Positions 62,575 through 64,000 of a DNA stretch of 64,000 nucleotides are shown here, one piece after another. A program made the position numbers and the translations under genes. The notes beneath the pieces are model-generated. The model was not told the origin of the DNA. It worked only from the letters and a program-made list of their open reading frames with translations, and searched no databases. How positions within the stretch are numbered: position 1 is the first letter of the stretch; each line of letters starts with the position of its first letter. The DNA is from Providencia burhodogranariea DSM 19968 (GTDB lineage Bacteria > Pseudomonadota > Gammaproteobacteria > Enterobacterales > Enterobacteriaceae): contig NZ_KB233223.1 of NCBI RefSeq assembly GCF_000314855.2, positions 695,904 to 759,903 of the forward strand, read 5' to 3'.

Positions 62575-62608
62575 TTAGCGTTCTCTGGTATATACCGGAG
62601 AACGCTAA
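62575..62608. repeat. 34-bp near-perfect palindrome between chbG and the peptidase gene
   Basis: TTAGCGTTCTCTGGTATA and its continuation form a 34-bp inverted repeat broken by a single T/G pair, with no spacer. It sits between convergent genes. No T-run follows on either strand, so it is either a weak bidirectional terminator or a protein-binding palindrome. Confidence 0.7.
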
Positions 62609-62624
62609 TTCGAAACGAGCTGTT

Positions 62625-63743
62625 CTACTGCGATGAAGTCCATCCACAAACTTGTAGTGCGGCCAGTAATTGTTCAGAATTCAATTCTTCTGCGGTATGA
62701 CCATTACCTTCTACGGTTTTTGCTGCAAGAAGTGCATTGATAATAGATTCTTCAACAGCTTCAGCAGCAGCTGAAAATAATGATGATATATGGTCATCAT
62801 TCACCATGTTAACTGGGATTGTGAAATTACCTTGTCGTGAATAATCGGCAACAGGTAAGTTATTATTTCCCGTGGAAAATGCTAGAAAAATATCACCACT
62901 CGAGTTTTCTGTTCCTCCACCTGTTCGAGCGACACCAATACTTGCACGTTGCGCTAAACGCGCACATTGGTGTGGTAATAATGGGGCGTCAGTGGCGATA
63001 ACGACAACAATAGAACCCAAGCCTGCGCTTTTTGCGAGCTGAGATTTAAATGGAGAGTGAATTTCTGATAACTGGCGACCAACTGGATAGCCTCCGACTA
63101 ATAAGTTTTCTCGTTGACCATGGTTAGCTTGCACAATCGCACCAACAATCCAGCCTCCTTCAGTTTCATGTAATTGACGAGAAGCAGTACCTATTCCACC
63201 TTTAAATTCATGGCAAATCATGCCATGACCACCACCAACGGCACCTTCTTCTGGAATACCTGAATGTACATTTGATTTGGCTTCACGAACATGTTTTTCT
63301 TTAACATGGAATCCATTAATATCATTAAGTAACCCATCATAAGTTTCCATAACAACAGGCATGCACCAATAAACAGAATCATCTTGTTGTGGCAATGCTT
63401 CACGTTCTAAAGCTATGAGGGTATCTCGCACAATGCCCACGCTATGAGTATTTGTGAATGCAATAGTGCTTGTTAATAAACCCGCTTCACGTATCCATTC
63501 AAGCCCTGTCGCATCACCATTACCATTAAGAACATGTACGCCTGCGAAACAAGGCGAAAATCGAGTTAGTTCAGGCCTAGGTTCAATGATTGTGACTCCA
63601 GTACGAACGCTTGACCCATTAGGCAATATTTCATTGATAGTTGAATGCCCAACACTGATCCCAGCAACATCGGTTATCGCATTTAATAAACCAGGCTTTC
63701 GATGACCAATGATGATCCCTAAATCTCGAGTACGTAGCGTCAT
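62625..63743 (-). CDS. P1-family (DmpA-type, S58) aminopeptidase
   Basis: Member of the DmpA/BapA N-terminal nucleophile family, which includes L-aminopeptidase/D-Ala-esterases and beta-peptidyl aminopeptidases. It is 372 residues. The N-terminal block GIIIGHRKPGLLNAITDVAGISVGH and central GAVGGGHGMICHEFKGGIG are family-typical. The self-cleavage/nucleophile site lies in the TENSSGDIFLAFST segment, most likely at Ser281 or Ser282. No signal peptide is seen. It overlaps the upstream permease gene by 4 bases, suggesting that imported peptides or amino-acid derivatives are its substrates. The exact substrate cannot be told. Confidence 0.9.
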   Translation of the reverse strand: MTLRTRDLGIIIGHRKPGLLNAITDVAGISVGHSTINEILPNGSSVRTGVTIIEPRPELTRFSPCFAGVHVLNGNGDATGLEWIREAGLLTSTIAFTNTHSVGIVRDTLIALEREALPQQDDSVYWCMPVVMETYDGLLNDINGFHVKEKHVREAKSNVHSGIPEEGAVGGGHGMICHEFKGGIGTASRQLHETEGGWIVGAIVQANHGQRENLLVGGYPVGRQLSEIHSPFKSQLAKSAGLGSIVVVIATDAPLLPHQCARLAQRASIGVARTGGGTENSSGDIFLAFSTGNNNLPVADYSRQGNFTIPVNMVNDDHISSLFSAAAEAVEESIINALLAAKTVEGNGHTAEELNSEQLLAALQVCGWTSSQ

Positions 63744-64000
63744 GATGACTTTCCTTTCGTTGATTGTATAACGGCAGCTTTATCTTTTTTTCTATGTTTT
63801 ATATTTAGCGCTAAACCTAAAATCAGGATAGTGATAATGACTATAAAATCTTTGATAGTACTGGTCGCTAATAGAGTCCATAAAACGTATAAACAAGAAA
63901 CTAATGTGATAATGGCGGGGATTGGCCATAAAGGCATTAAATAAGGGTGATGGGCTCCTTTTTTACGGCTAAATAAAGCCGCAATAGCCATTATGATGTA
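63740..64000 (-). CDS. amino-acid permease, C-terminal part (runs off window)
   Basis: The reading frame is open to the window edge, so only the last 86 residues are visible. They contain part of a membrane segment followed by SRKKGAHHPYLMPLWPIPAI and two more hydrophobic segments, typical of the C-terminus of APC-superfamily (YjeH/YifK/PotE-like) permeases. The tail is basic (KHRKKDKAA). Its stop overlaps the start of the peptidase in an ATGA arrangement, so the two are translationally coupled. Confidence 0.8.
   Translation of the reverse strand, partial: YIIMAIAALFSRKKGAHHPYLMPLWPIPAIITLVSCLYVLWTLLATSTIKDFIVIITILILGLALNIKHRKKDKAAVIQSTKGKSS

Overview
The window is AT-rich enterobacterial chromosome. 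Nearly every housekeeping protein aligns from end to end with its Escherichia coli counterpart. The gene content, the AT richness and the gene junctions point to the Morganellaceae, most likely Providencia; this is inference from sequence memory, not a database match.

Layout. (1) 1-12.9 kb is a core block: amiC, three initiator tRNA-fMet genes, mltA, tcdA facing csdA-csdE, the sRNA GcvB divergent from gcvA, ygdD-rlmM, xni-ppnN, queF and syd. (2) After syd lies a short CsrB-type RNA at about 13.1-13.3 kb. In E. coli csrB is followed by yqcC; here about 12.5 kb of accessory DNA separates them. That DNA holds a VirK/YbjX-family gene, a divergent 9.1-kb gene for a 3043-residue toxin related to the large clostridial toxins, and an unrecognised 395-residue gene. 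(3) 25.8-27.6 kb resumes with yqcC, truC and yqcA. (4) 27.6-55.5 kb corresponds to the E. coli 4-minute region: yaeH, dapD, glnD and map on the minus strand, then rpsB, tsf, pyrH, frr, dxr, uppS, cdsA, rseP, bamA, skp, lpxD, fabZ, lpxA, lpxB, rnhB, dnaE, accA and tilS, then rof on the minus strand. (5) 55.9-62.5 kb holds nlpE and a complete chitobiose operon chbBCARFG. (6) The right edge holds a P1-family peptidase coupled to an amino-acid permease that runs off the window.

How the genes work together. The rpsB-accA block makes ribosomal protein S2 and EF-Ts, UMP, ribosome recycling factor, isoprenoid and undecaprenyl precursors, phospholipid precursors, the outer-membrane assembly machine with its chaperone, lipid A, replicative DNA polymerase and malonyl-CoA. 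The chb operon imports, phosphorylates, deacetylates and cleaves chitobiose. The csd and tcdA genes serve sulfur transfer and tRNA modification.

The most interesting object is the toxin. It has a TcdB_N-like helical domain, a GT44 glucosyltransferase with the D/R/DxD residues conserved in exact spacing, a second copy of the N-terminal module, four roughly 63-residue repeats, ankyrin-like repeats, a C80 self-cleaving cysteine protease, a pore-forming/delivery segment and a long beta-rich tail ending in an RTX-related motif. Placing repeats and ankyrins between the glucosyltransferase and the protease differs from TcdA/TcdB and predicts an unusually large delivered fragment.
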